This document shows positions 1 to 8,545 of a DNA stretch of 13,163 nt, piece by piece (the first letter of the stretch is position 1; every line of letters begins with the position of its first letter). The notes under the pieces were generated by a model that was not told the origin of the DNA, searched no databases, and was given only the letters and a program-made list of their open reading frames with translations. Source of the stretch: Halicephalobus mephisto (Eukaryota; Nematoda; Chromadorea; Rhabditida; Panagrolaimidae); contig SWDT01000184.1 in NCBI GenBank assembly GCA_009193035.1, positions 1 to 13,163 of the forward strand. Direction: 5' to 3'. Both the position numbers and the translations under genes were made by a program.

Positions 1-488
1 ATACAAATGGATTTTGTACAGTTATCTAATGACTCAGCTGTCGTTCATTCAAGTTGAACTAGAATGAAAATCAAGATCCACAGGTATAGAAGACCTCATA
101 TTAAAACTAAATTTAGAATTATGCAAAAAAGGCTAATTATCAAACAAAAACTACATCAAAAAAGCAATTTACATTTCTCATTTCTGAGGCTTTGTATTTA
201 ACCACAGATCAGGTATTCATTATATTTGATATTACAATTTTTTAAAAATAAAATTAACAGTTGTTGTGTTGATAGTGATCAAATGTTCACCAGGAGATGA
301 ATTCATATCATTCTGAAGTTAATACAAATGAATAAAAAAGACAATTTCAACATTTAATCAAAGGACGAAATGGATAAAAATTAATTTTATTCTGTAAACA
401 ACTTACATCCTGTTTTTCTACCTTAATATCTGCTGTCATTTTCATAAATTTGATCACTATTCTTTTTCATGTTTTTATTGTGTGATTA
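1..488. other. AT-rich intergenic sequence
   Basis: No open frame of useful length, RNA gene or repeat is recognisable on either strand. The stretch is dominated by A and T runs typical of intergenic or intronic DNA. Confidence 0.6.
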
Positions 489-671
489 TCAAAACAGACA
501 ATTGAAGATATTTCGCGAGAAGAGACAAGGAATGGCTGTTGTGTTTTTGAGAGCGATGTGGGTGGTCCCGGGACCTCCACTGTCGAACCGAATAATTAGT
601 GTCGAAGGTTGACTGTCTGGGAGGTCATGGTGAGAGAAACAAAGTTTTTCTTCCATATTAGAATAAAACAA
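489..671 (-). CDS. possible short exon or relic, faintly MSP-domain-like
   Basis: This is a minus-strand open frame of 60 codons with an internal Met at 654-656 that could be the start. It is noticeably less AT-rich than its surroundings. The stretch IRFDSGGPGTTHIALKNTT reads like a beta-strand, a glycine turn and then a THxxLxN strand, which recalls the first half of major sperm protein (MSP/VAP) domains common in nematodes. The rest of such a domain (about 60 more residues) does not follow: the frame stops at 489-491. It could be the first exon of a split gene, a relic, or chance. No promoter or clear splice donor decides this. Confidence 0.2.
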   Translation of the reverse strand: MFYSNMEEKLCFSHHDLPDSQPSTLIIRFDSGGPGTTHIALKNTTAIPCLFSRNIFNCLF

Positions 672-1156
672 AAATCCAACATACTGGTAATACTAATAAT
701 TCAATCCACTTCTCATATTCAGTTATGTAATACTATTTTATAATTTAGATTTAAATCTTTCCTAATCTCTTCATCAAAGATAGAATGAAGGAGAAATATA
801 ATATTTCTGTGATTAGTTAATTTTAAATCTCTCGGACGAACAAAATAATACTTGAATATATTCTATTATTTGATTCGGAGTGTGAAAACAAACTAATTAC
901 TTTGAGAAATTCATTAAAAAAAACAAGAATGAAATCAAGAAATTAGACACATTTATAACTTCATATTGTGACAGTCGAAGTAACATTTTTTTCAAAATAT
1001 CCTCCATTGATACTAGGAAAGAATCTATGGCTTTGGATTATTTTTAAACTGAAAGTAGAAAAATCATTTCGATGGATAAAACAGAAAAGGAAATGGAATT
1101 AACTTCGGAGAAGAAACTAGCCTAGGAGTCGATCACTGACGAAGAAACAGTTGAGT
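672..1156. other. AT-rich intergenic sequence
   Basis: No gene can be supported here. I looked for upstream exons that would extend the decayed gene fragment at 1157-1510 and found no convincing match to the corresponding part of the intact relative. Confidence 0.5.
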
Positions 1157-1510
1157 AATATTGAAGAAAAAACTATCTTTGGATTAATCGACATAGAAGG
1201 AGATGAAGAATCATAAATTGCAGATGATTCAAAATTGTTTGAGTAGGGAGGTCCGGAAAGATGTACAAGGGATCTAAGAAGATGGGTCTTTATTAAGTGT
1301 GGAGATTTCGTCTCTTAGAAAGATATGGTTCTCCACTTTCCTTGCGGGTCAAAGGAATATAGTAGCAAGTTCCTCAGTTGTCCCCACCCAAGTGATCGAC
1401 CTCAGTTAGTGAAAAAAGGAAACTCAAGAATATGGTATCCACTTGTTCCAGACAGAAACAGAAGACGATTGAGATCATTACGACTTCCTTTCATCTGTCT
1501 GGAACTCTAG
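1157..1510 (+). pseudogene. decayed 3' end of a paralogue of the SNTX-like gene at 4507-6107
   Basis: One + frame (codon starts at 1157, 1160 and so on) aligns with the C-terminal part of the gene at 4507-6107. EEKTIFGLIDIEG corresponds to NNKKILFGFVDMSG. Then come RCTRDLRRW, KCGDFVS, CGSKEYSSKFLSCPHPSD, against ECTPDKRQW, TCGDFVG, CGSKRYRSNLLSCHHPSH. There is one in-frame difference of five codons between GDFV and CGSK and otherwise no shift. The frame has three stops: TAA at 1214-1216, TAG at 1244-1246 and TAG at 1316-1318. Several of the conserved cysteines are also lost, so it is a pseudogene decaying by substitutions. Downstream of the matching part the frame stays open to 1510, beyond the point where the intact relative stops. 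The homology is seen directly; the duplication history is inferred. Confidence 0.8.
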
Positions 1511-2091
1511 AAGATCAGAGAGAACAACAGAGTAACTGATCCAAGAATCACCAATGCTCTCAAAAGACAAGGATGAAGCTATAATCAAAGACATCTTCAG
1601 ACAATTGGGAGATGTAACAACTCTGAATGGAGACACTTGGAGTCTCACTTTGTGGTATCTAAGCAAGGATAGTTGAAATTAGTGGCAATCAAATGAATTC
1701 ACTATTTATTTTCTATCTCGCACAAACAATAGAGAACGAAATCATCATCGACAAGGTTAAAATGTGCATGTTCGTAGTAGAAACATTGTGAGAATGTAGT
1801 TTCCAGTTCCGGTGATTTCAAAGAAGTATGATTTCGGTGGGAAGAATTAAATCGTCATATTTTCTAATTTATTCTTTGAAAAGGTGTCATCTATCTAGTG
1901 AAAATGGAACTGAAGTATTTGATTAATAATGATAGAGAGAGGGATTTTTATTGTTATGTCAGACAGGTAATTTTCTAGACAATTGCATTTCTCTAGAGAG
2001 AAAGGTGTTTTCGTATGCAGTGTCAAAACTGTCTTTTCTCTCACCTACTACAAAAAAGAAAAAAGCGATCTAGTCAGAAAAATTCGTTATC
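1511..2091. other. non-coding stretch before the 5S gene
   Basis: No open frame or RNA gene is recognisable. It contains a small palindrome TCTCTAGAGA near 1991-2001 and short AGAGAAAG / CTTTTCTCT inverted words between about 1996 and 2042, too short to call an element. Confidence 0.5.
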
Positions 2092-2210
2092 GCTAGGGGT
2101 CAAACCAGGGTGAGAGCACGCCATCCCGTCCGATCTGGCCAGTGAAACGCCCTAGGGCTCGATTAGTACTTGGATCGGAGACGTCCTGGGAATCTCCAGT
2201 GCTCCTAGCT
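2092..2210 (+). rRNA. 5S ribosomal RNA gene
   Basis: This encodes the 5S RNA of the large ribosomal subunit, transcribed by RNA polymerase III from an internal promoter. The length is about 119 bases. The closing helix pairs GCTAGGGG at the 5' end with CTCCTAGC at the 3' end (one G-U). Helix II pairs GGGTG (about 2108-2112) with CGCCC (about 2148-2152). Core blocks match 5S, especially nematode 5S as I remember it: GCACGCCATCCCGTCCGATC, TTAGTACTTGGATCGGAGAC and CCTGGGAATC. Both helix I and helix II differ from the Caenorhabditis sequence I recall but keep pairing, which argues for a functional gene rather than a relic. Helix V has one apparent C-C mismatch, and the box A region reads AGTGAAACGC rather than the usual AGTTAAGC-type sequence. 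Confidence 0.92.
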
Positions 2211-2212
2211 TC

Positions 2213-2218
2213 TTTTTT
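2213..2218 (+). terminator. RNA polymerase III T-run terminator of the 5S gene
   Basis: Six consecutive T residues begin three bases after the end of the closing helix, the expected place and form for polymerase III termination. Confidence 0.85.
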
Positions 2219-2243
2219 GATCAAATCCAGTAAATTAAACTTA

Positions 2244-2329
2244 CTAGAAAACAGATCAGAACGGGATGATAATTACCTCTGAGGGAAAGTAGGAAATCGC
2301 CAATTTCACAATTTTTGAATTTCCTTTTG
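2244..2329 (+). repeat. dispersed repeat, copy 1
   Basis: The first 45 bases (2244-2288) match 7841-7885 at 40 of 45 positions by hand alignment, including the shared word CCTCTGAGGGAAA. The similarity continues with small gaps to about 2329 (shared ATTTCACA). This copy lies just downstream of the 5S gene; the other lies just outside the right end of the mariner element. No open frame runs through it. The repeat family is unknown to me. Confidence 0.8.
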
Positions 2330-4475
2330 CCCTTCAAAAAAGAAATTGAATATCAAAATTTTCACTTTCTAAATCTCAACCCGATATAGAATCCCTTTCT
2401 CTTGTTCGACCTATTCGATTTGTTGTAAATCCAGTGATTGATTTCAATAGTGACAGTATTTTAAACTACTAGAATTGGTTTAAATTGGACGTAAGTTTAT
2501 GAGGAAATAAGTTTCATATATGAAGAACCATCGAAAGCCTCTTCATAATCGCATAACTATGAAATTAGAAAGTTTAATAATCTGTAAAAGTAAAAATAAA
2601 ATTATATATAAAATTTCAGTTCTAATAAAATAGAACTTTGAATGTCTGTTGAAGGACTATGTTATTAGAAAAATGAAGATTAGGAACAAGAAAAATACTA
2701 CAAATATTTACCTAACCAAAAGTATAGACCACAATATGTGTGCACAGCAGACAGCCAAAAGTGTCACTCATGCCCTACAGTATTCCAGGGTCCTTGATAT
2801 TCAAGCTGTCTCTTCAGGTCCTCTTCTATTATAATTTCTGTTCCAATATCTTTCTCCGAATGATGTGAAGTTTATTGTCAAGGATAACTTTAGTCAGACA
2901 ATACAGATGTCAGTGAGAAAGTGAAGCAGATTTGACTAGATTTGGAGTGATGAAATTTCAAATTTAGAAATGCTTGAAGTGTTGAATAAGAACTGTACAT
3001 TCTTGTTTTCGAAATTGAGAAAAATGAAGTTTCGATGTAATTGAATAATTTTTATTAGAAGTAATTGATTCTGTGTTACTCTAATTCTTCTGAATTCAAG
3101 AATCAAAGAAATCTCTCGTGATCTCGAGAAATTACAGAATACTTTGAAGATGAAATTATTTCAATTGTTTTCTTCTTTTAAACATGTAATGGATTTTATT
3201 CTCTAGGAGGAAATCACTGATTACACTTTGCAATATATATTTTCATTGATTGATTACAAGAAAATTGAAAAACTCACTTTCAGACAATATTAAAAACGCG
3301 TTGAAAAGTGAAGAATTTTAAAGACATGAAATTCAGAAACAAGAAGGATCTTTATTCAATTTAGGAAATTACAGAAGGTTTACAGATTCCTACGTGTTAT
3401 TTCAATTAACAGACAGATGAAATTGGTTTAACAGATTTCTAGAAATTGTTGAAAACGAACAGTTTATGTAAAAAGTTCGATTTCCCATAGTGGATGTTTT
3501 GTAATAACATTTCACAAATGAATTTTTACCGTACATTTTGCTTAAATGGGTGTAGTAATTTGGATCAAAGTCATGTAAGATGTAAAACACTGTTCAGTTT
3601 TAGATATTACTTGTTATTTAGTATATTACTGAAACCTTTTAACAGGATTATAATCCAGATCACAGTATTCTATTAATAACAGGTTGTTTTTTTGTAGATA
3701 ATAACAAATTGTGGAAGATGAGATATTTAGTTATTTCGGAACTTTACAAATGAATTAGTTGATTAATTTCAACAAGATCATTGGATAGATTCTGACCGTA
3801 GAATCTGGTAGACTTCAGGTATTATAAATGAATGGTAGAGAATTCAATACTGGTTTCTCAAGTTCCCTTAATTATAAATGTCTGTATTTATTTTTGCACT
3901 GATTGTACAAATTTACAGAATACGAAAACTTCTGTTCATTTACCTCAGATTTTACTGTCATATTTGGGTATTTTCACAAACAAAACATTTGAATTAGGGC
4001 CAAATCTCATTTGATATTGCTTGTGAGTTGTCAATGACAAACAAATTGTTCGCTTGTTGGTTAGTTTTCTCTTCAAGATAATTTTAAATAACTACATAAA
4101 ATAGAAGATATAAAGCAGTAGATTAGATTCATAATATGCAAATCCAAGTTTGTCATTCTCTTGTGATTCATTCTGTTTCTAATATTTTGATCCTCATCTT
4201 TGTTAATTATTCAGATTTTTATTAAGATTATCTTCTGATTTTCGTCTGCTACTACAGAACGGGAAAGTGAGTTTTCAAGTCAGTTTATTCTTTTTTTCTG
4301 TATTGGTTGAAAATTGACCTTTGGAGAGTTTTCTGTCATGGAAGGGAGTGGCTTAAATCATGATCATTGAAAAATGACTGAAGTTCCTTTTAAGTTGCCT
4401 TTTTGTGATAAGGTGTCAGTTAGTTCTGTAGAGTTGGGTGAATTCAGTTATTATTTTTATTTACTGTTCTGTGAT
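2330..4475. other. long AT-rich intergenic region
   Basis: About 2.1 kb without a gene I can support. Short frames of about 60 codons occur, as expected by chance in DNA of this composition, and none shows a recognisable motif. One frame around 3120-3330 may be a very degraded relic of the neighbouring SNTX-like family (see findings). Confidence 0.5.
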
Positions 4476-4483
4476 TATAAAAT
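4476..4483 (+). promoter_or_regulatory. possible TATA box for the SNTX-like gene
   Basis: TATAAAAT lies 31 bases before the proposed ATG at 4507. That spacing would place transcription start almost at the ATG, leaving no real leader. Either the element is chance in AT-rich DNA, the leader is extremely short, or the true first exon is elsewhere. Confidence 0.25.
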
Positions 4484-4506
4484 ATTAAGTTATTGTTGGT
4501 AATAAA

Positions 4507-6107
4507 ATGGTTGGGTGTTATGGCCGTGGATGTAGATTAGGATGGGGATGGAATTCTTCTTTGAATCAATTGATCCCCGTTGAGGGAGAACCTCCTGATG
4601 TTACATCACAAGTCAGGAATGTATGGGTATACTGGGCTTATAACTTGTCATCGACTGATATTCCATGTTGGGCAAGTTTCTTGTTTGTTGGGTAAAATCA
4701 TTGTAAGTATTTCAGCCGTTGATAAGTTTTTCTCTGGAACCGAGCTGCAAAAAATTTCTCGATTTTGAGATTATCTTTGACGATAATGAATATTGGGAAG
4801 TTCGTTGTACTTTCTGGAGACAAAGAAAGAGCTCCGAGAAGCTTCCAAAGTATTCACCGAACTGCAGTCATTTTGTCAGTTTGATTGATTATGGCGTGGA
4901 TTTGTGGGTGCAGTTTCCAAAAATAGGATTTCCAGAAGATAGATATGAGGTAAGATTTACCAAAATAGATCTCATACATTGACAAAGAATTTATTCTGAT
5001 TTGATTAAATTTCTGACAGATCTTCAAAAGATAAAATGAATAGTTCTGAGAATAAGTTTTTGACAGCAAATTATGCAATTATTTGAATTACTTTTGGATA
5101 TCTATTTTAACAGGAAGTTCTTTTAGGTAAAAAACTTATTTGAAAAAAGAAGTTTCAATGAGGCCCAAAAAAAGACCAAATGCAGAGTTCTGGTCAACTA
5201 TGATAAAATTAAAGAAATGACTCTGGAAGATCTTCTGAATTTTATGGATGAATTAGAGAAAGGCGAACATTTTCAAAACGATATTCCTGTCTCGTTTTGG
5301 TATGAAAAACTGAGTCAGGAAATCCGAGGAACTGTTGTCAGTAATGAAGAAAAATTTAAATGGTTCCTTTCTCATCTCTACTGTGTTTACCGCAAAATTG
5401 AAATGAAGATGAAGAAGGCTGGGTATCCAGGTATTCTTCAAGATATGGAATCAGGAGAGAAGTCATTTGATAAAATTGTTGCTAATTTAAATAAGGCAAA
5501 AGAGGACTACAAGTCAATGGACAGAAACGATTTCTTGAAAATGTATCCGGTGTTGAAGAGACTCTTCTTCTGTTACACCGATTACATCAAATATTCAATA
5601 GAGCATACAAATTACATTGACGAAGGAAAGCATCTTCTGGAAACATGGGTGGAAATAAACTCTTGGCTCCGAAAATTGAACGAATGGTTCCCGACGAAGG
5701 TGAATGGAGAATGGATCAACTGTACAGGACTCTTCATTGCAACTCCTCCTGGTTATGAGCAAGTTGTGAGAACATTACATAGCACAATCATATTCAGCAA
5801 TTCTCAAGTAATCAACCTAAATGAAGCTGTTGAACCATACATTGCGGTTAAGAATAACAAGAAAATATTATTCGGATTCGTCGACATGAGCGGAGCTAAT
5901 ACATATCAGATTTCTCATAGTTCGACTTTATTAGAATTACAATGCCCTAAAGAATGCACTCCAGATAAGAGACAATGGATCTGCACCACATGTGGTGACT
6001 TTGTTGGTATTAAACTCAATCTCGTTGAACGGTGGTTTCTATTCTGTCTTTGTGGATCAAAGAGATACAGAAGTAATCTTCTTTCTTGTCATCATCCAAG
6101 TCATTGA
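4507..6107 (+). CDS. SNTX/MACPF-like protein with C-terminal Cys/His cluster, three exons
   Basis: Proposed exons are 4507-4611 (end uncertain; 4620 or 4626 are also in-phase donors), 4716-4949 and 5127-6107, with phase-0 junctions and GT...TTTCAG / GT...TTTTAG introns, giving about 439 residues. Exon 1 carries GRGCRLGWGWNSSLNQLIP, and exon 2 carries SHFVSLIDYGVDLWVQF (residues 86-102). These resemble the N-terminal GRxFxLGxLYDxxxxxLIPG and the THVVTGIxYGxxAFF patterns that I associate with the stonustoxin-type MACPF-like region. Exon 3 starts VKNLFEKRSFNEAQ, then has a mostly helical, lysine-rich middle, and ends in a cluster with C386, C390, C399, C402, C420, C422, C434 and H435/H436/H439, which could bind zinc. 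No signal peptide or transmembrane segment is seen, so it is probably cytosolic. Family membership does not prove toxicity; many such proteins are not venoms. The exon 2-exon 3 join is well supported, exon 1 less so. Function unknown. Confidence 0.65.
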
Positions 6108-6562
6108 TTAGAGCAATTAGAAGCTGCTCGCCCACCAGTCCTCGAGATAGAAGCACATTAAAATCAAGTAAATGATAGTGATGATGATTTACTGTTTTAA
6201 ATCTACGAACAACTTCAGAAAATAATTTCTTCTTCGTTCTTATTCTTGGACTGAAGCTTAATAATAACAATTAAGAGTTCTGGGTTCATATTTTTTCTAT
6301 TTTTTATTTTTAAAGCTATTCTAAGGTCACTCCGAAAATTAAATTTGGGTAGAGACACTGGGCATCTTATTCATCAATACTTAAATGAAGATAATTGAAC
6401 AAGCGTATAATGTGGTAATTGGATTATGAGTTTATATTTGTAATAAAAGTTTCATGAAAAGAGAATTTATGATTTATCTTCCCTTCTTCTTAACTATATC
6501 TCAAACATAGTTTCCATGAATCATCCTTTTTCTCTGATATTATATTTCTCATAGTTATATTA
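6108..6562 (+). other. 3' flank of the SNTX-like gene, up to the mariner
   Basis: This probably contains the 3' untranslated region. The frame after the TGA at 6105-6107 stays open for about 20 codons (to the TAA at 6165-6167), beginning LEQLEAARPP. No other gene is visible. Confidence 0.5.
6442..6447 (+). promoter_or_regulatory. candidate polyadenylation signal
   Basis: AATAAA, about 335 bases after the stop of the SNTX-like gene, is the nearest canonical signal in the correct orientation. AT richness makes chance occurrence possible. Confidence 0.4.
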
Positions 6563-6583
6563 GGGTGTCACAAAAAAACATGC
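6563..6583 (+). repeat. mariner left terminal inverted repeat
   Basis: Twenty-one bases that are the exact reverse complement of 7815-7835. The two positions after it differ and a TTT then matches again. This is the transposase binding and cleavage site. Confidence 0.97.
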
Positions 6584-6682
6584 GATTTGGGGGTTAACTT
6601 TGAGGATTTCTCTAGAATTTTCTCGGTCTCACCAGGAAATTCTGGAATAGTCTATTAATTGCTCGAGACTCTGGCAATAGGA

Positions 6683-6690
6683 TATAAAAG
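6683..6690 (+). promoter_or_regulatory. TATA box of the mariner transposase
   Basis: TATAAAAG lies 58 bases before the transposase ATG at 6741, with an initiator-like TCATTAA about 30 bases downstream near 6712-6718. This matches the usual internal promoter position of mariner elements. Confidence 0.6.
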
Positions 6691-6740
6691 GATCCGGTGA
6701 CCGCCGGTTACTCATTAAAGTTTTGTAAATCTTTTTCGTC

Positions 6741-7762
6741 ATGCTTGATCAGAACGTTCTTGCTGTCCTACTTTTCTTCTTCAAAAAAGGCTATATTGCA
6801 AGACAAGCCGCCAATGAAATATGCGAAGTAGAAGGCCAGGGAACTGTAAGTGAACGTGCTGCACAATCTTGGTTCAAACGTTTTCGAGAAGGGGATACAA
6901 CCCTCAAACACCGTTCAGGCTCAGGTCGATGTTCAAGTGTGAATGACGAAGCGCTGCTTGACTGTGTGGAGTCCGATCCAAGCAAAGTCTGCGTGAACTC
7001 TCAAGTGTCTTTCATGTATCCTATATGACTATACAACGTCATCTCCATCAGCTCGGAAAGTCTAGCCGATCAGCCCGACTTATCCCTCATGATTTGACTG
7101 ATGAGCAAGTGGAAGCCCGTCTGACACTATGTAAAGAATTACTCGCCAATCCTTTGGATCGCCGTTTCTTCAAGGGAGTTGTGACTTGTGATGAGTCCTG
7201 GATCTACTGGCGTAACAGTCGTCGTTCCAAACAATGGCTATCTGTTGGAGAACCCGGAGATTCCGTGCCTGAACGGAATCGCTTTGCAACCAAGGTTTTA
7301 CTCAGTGTCTTTTGGAATTTCGAAGGCCCAATCTATTACGAGCTGATCCCCAAGGATCAAAACATAAACTCTGACATGTACTGCACTCAATTGCAACATA
7401 TGTATGAAGCTCTGTCAGTGAAGTACCCGGCAGTGATTAATCGAAAGAGAGCGCTACTCCTCCAAGATAATGCGAAAGCGCACACCTCCAATCAAACTCG
7501 CGAAAAAATCGAAAGCTTAGATGGAATAGAAATTTTACCACATCCTCCTTATAGTCCGGACATTTCTCCGTCCGATTATCATTTGTTCCGGAGTATGACT
7601 CATTTCATGAAGGGAAAGCAATTCGATACATTGGATCAGGTCAAGTTGGAAGTGCAGCGGTTTTTTGATTCAAAATTTGAGGAATGGTATAAGAATGGGA
7701 TCCTTGATTTAGCCAATCGTTGGAATCAAGTTGTAGAATATGATGGTCTATATTTTCCTTAA
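6741..7762 (+). pseudogene. mariner transposase, single frameshift
   Basis: This DDE/D-type transposase would cut and insert the element. The first part (frame of 6741) has the paired helix-turn-helix region, with GTVSERAAQSWFKRFREGD typical of the mariner DNA-binding domain. The second part (frame of 7025) has LIPHDLTDEQ (the (W)VPHEL linker), CDESWIYW with the first catalytic Asp at 7190-7192, LLLQDNAKAH with the second at 7466-7468, and LPHPPYSPDISPSDYHLF with the third. It ends in RWNQVVEYDGLYF, the usual mariner C-terminus. The frames join at about 6981-6988, where one base is missing next to an AAA run; the expected SLRELSSV sequence continues in the second frame. Total length would be about 340 residues, as in the family. 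Spacing between the second and third Asp is 35 residues by hand count, against 34 in classical mariners. As written, the gene cannot make full-length protein. Confidence 0.93.
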
Positions 7763-7785
7763 TTTGGTTATTTGAATTTAAAAAA

Positions 7786-7791
7786 AATAAA
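7786..7791 (+). promoter_or_regulatory. polyadenylation signal of the transposase gene
   Basis: AATAAA lies 24 bases after the TAA stop and inside the element, just before its right terminal repeat. Confidence 0.6.
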
Positions 7792-7814
7792 CCCAAAGTT
7801 TTTTTGAAAAAACT

Positions 7815-7835
7815 GCATGTTTTTTTGTGACACCC
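7815..7835 (-). repeat. mariner right terminal inverted repeat
   Basis: Exact reverse complement of 6563-6583; the flanking TA at 7836-7837 completes the target-site duplication. Confidence 0.97.
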
Positions 7836-7840
7836 TAACA

Positions 7841-7926
7841 TTAGAAAGCTGATCAGAACGGAATGATAATTGCCTCTGAGGGAAAATGAAAGAATGCCCA
7901 TTTCACATGGTTTCTAAATTTTCTTT
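7841..7926 (+). repeat. dispersed repeat, copy 2, beside the mariner
   Basis: Matches 2244-2329 in the same orientation (40 of 45 over the first block, then gapped similarity). It starts four bases beyond the TA target duplication of the mariner, so the transposon landed at or inside the left edge of this repeat copy. I could not find a convincing continuation of the repeat on the element's left side. Confidence 0.8.
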
Positions 7927-8539
7927 CTATCTCTCCCTAATAAAATGAGAAAGATTGGTCTGATTTACTACCACAAAGTATGTAGAACATGGAAGTCATA
8001 GTCGAATGTCGCGTGAGAATGGGACCTATTTTAAGACAACCTTTATGTAGTTCCTACCGACAAAGGTATTGTTTTAAAAGTATTCAGGAACATCAAAATT
8101 GGAATAAATTGTTCTAACCTCTTTTAATGGGAACTCATCCACAGAAGTAAACTATCAATTGAAAGCCATTGTGTTCCAAATCATCCTATTAAAAAGTTAA
8201 ATAAAAAGCGTCACACGTCCGAACCAATTTCCATTTCCTTCCTTGTTGTACTTCTATTTTTCTACTTACTGAATGAATCTGTTATTTCCGAGGAATTTCT
8301 AATTTTTAGAGAGCGCCAAAAAGATTTGACGGTGAATGAATTCCAATATTTCACAATTCTGATATAGAAACATAATATATTGGAATCTTGTCAGACTGAA
8401 CCAGGACTTTGAGTCTAGATCAATTCCAACTTTCAGAGCAGTCTACTTCGAGCTTCTGAATCTGTTCCCTGGACACGTGAAACCCTCATTTAAACGTGAA
8501 TCACCTTTCTTGAGTTATCTTTCTGGTTTGTAACTACTG
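7927..8539. other. intergenic sequence between mariner and protease gene
   Basis: About 610 bases with no open frame, RNA gene or repeat I can support. It contains the 3' flank of the minus-strand protease gene. Confidence 0.5.
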
Positions 8540-8545
8540 TTTATT
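8540..8545 (-). promoter_or_regulatory. polyadenylation signal overlapping the protease stop codon
   Basis: On the minus strand AATAAA overlaps the TAA stop at 8546-8544 by two bases. If it is used, the 3' untranslated region would be only about 15-25 bases. No other AATAAA is seen close downstream on that strand. Confidence 0.5.

Larger units (their letters stand above)
6563..7835 (+). mobile_element. complete mariner (Tc1/mariner superfamily) transposon
   Basis: A 1273-bp element bounded by perfect 21-bp terminal inverted repeats (6563-6583 and 7815-7835, starting GGGTGTCACAAAAAAACATG) and flanked by TA at 6561-6562 and 7836-7837, the hallmark target duplication. It contains one transposase gene reading left to right, a TATA box and a polyadenylation signal. 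Size and organisation are typical of mariner. The perfect ends and nearly intact gene point to recent insertion. It sits in the 3' flank of the SNTX-like gene and immediately next to a dispersed repeat. Confidence 0.97.

Noticed and set aside
1157..1396. Reassigned stop codons (TAA/TAG read as sense) to explain the clean in-frame stops
   Set aside because: The stops align with Gln, Leu and Ile positions in the intact relative rather than with one amino acid, and the other genes here use normal stops; ordinary pseudogene decay is simpler.
4692..4715. A 24-base intron (GTAAAA...TTTCAG) as the first intron of the SNTX-like gene
   Set aside because: It would be exceptionally short, and the phase does not join to the exon 2 frame; donors at 4612, 4621 or 4627 are in phase.
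6016..6270. Minus-strand open frame of 84 codons
   Set aside because: It lies antisense to the conserved Cys/His end of the SNTX-like gene and has no features of its own.
6500..6562. A remnant of a second 5S gene 3' end to the left of the mariner, paralleling the 5S-repeat order at 2092-2329
   Set aside because: Only T-rich words and TGAT match; too weak to separate from chance in this composition.
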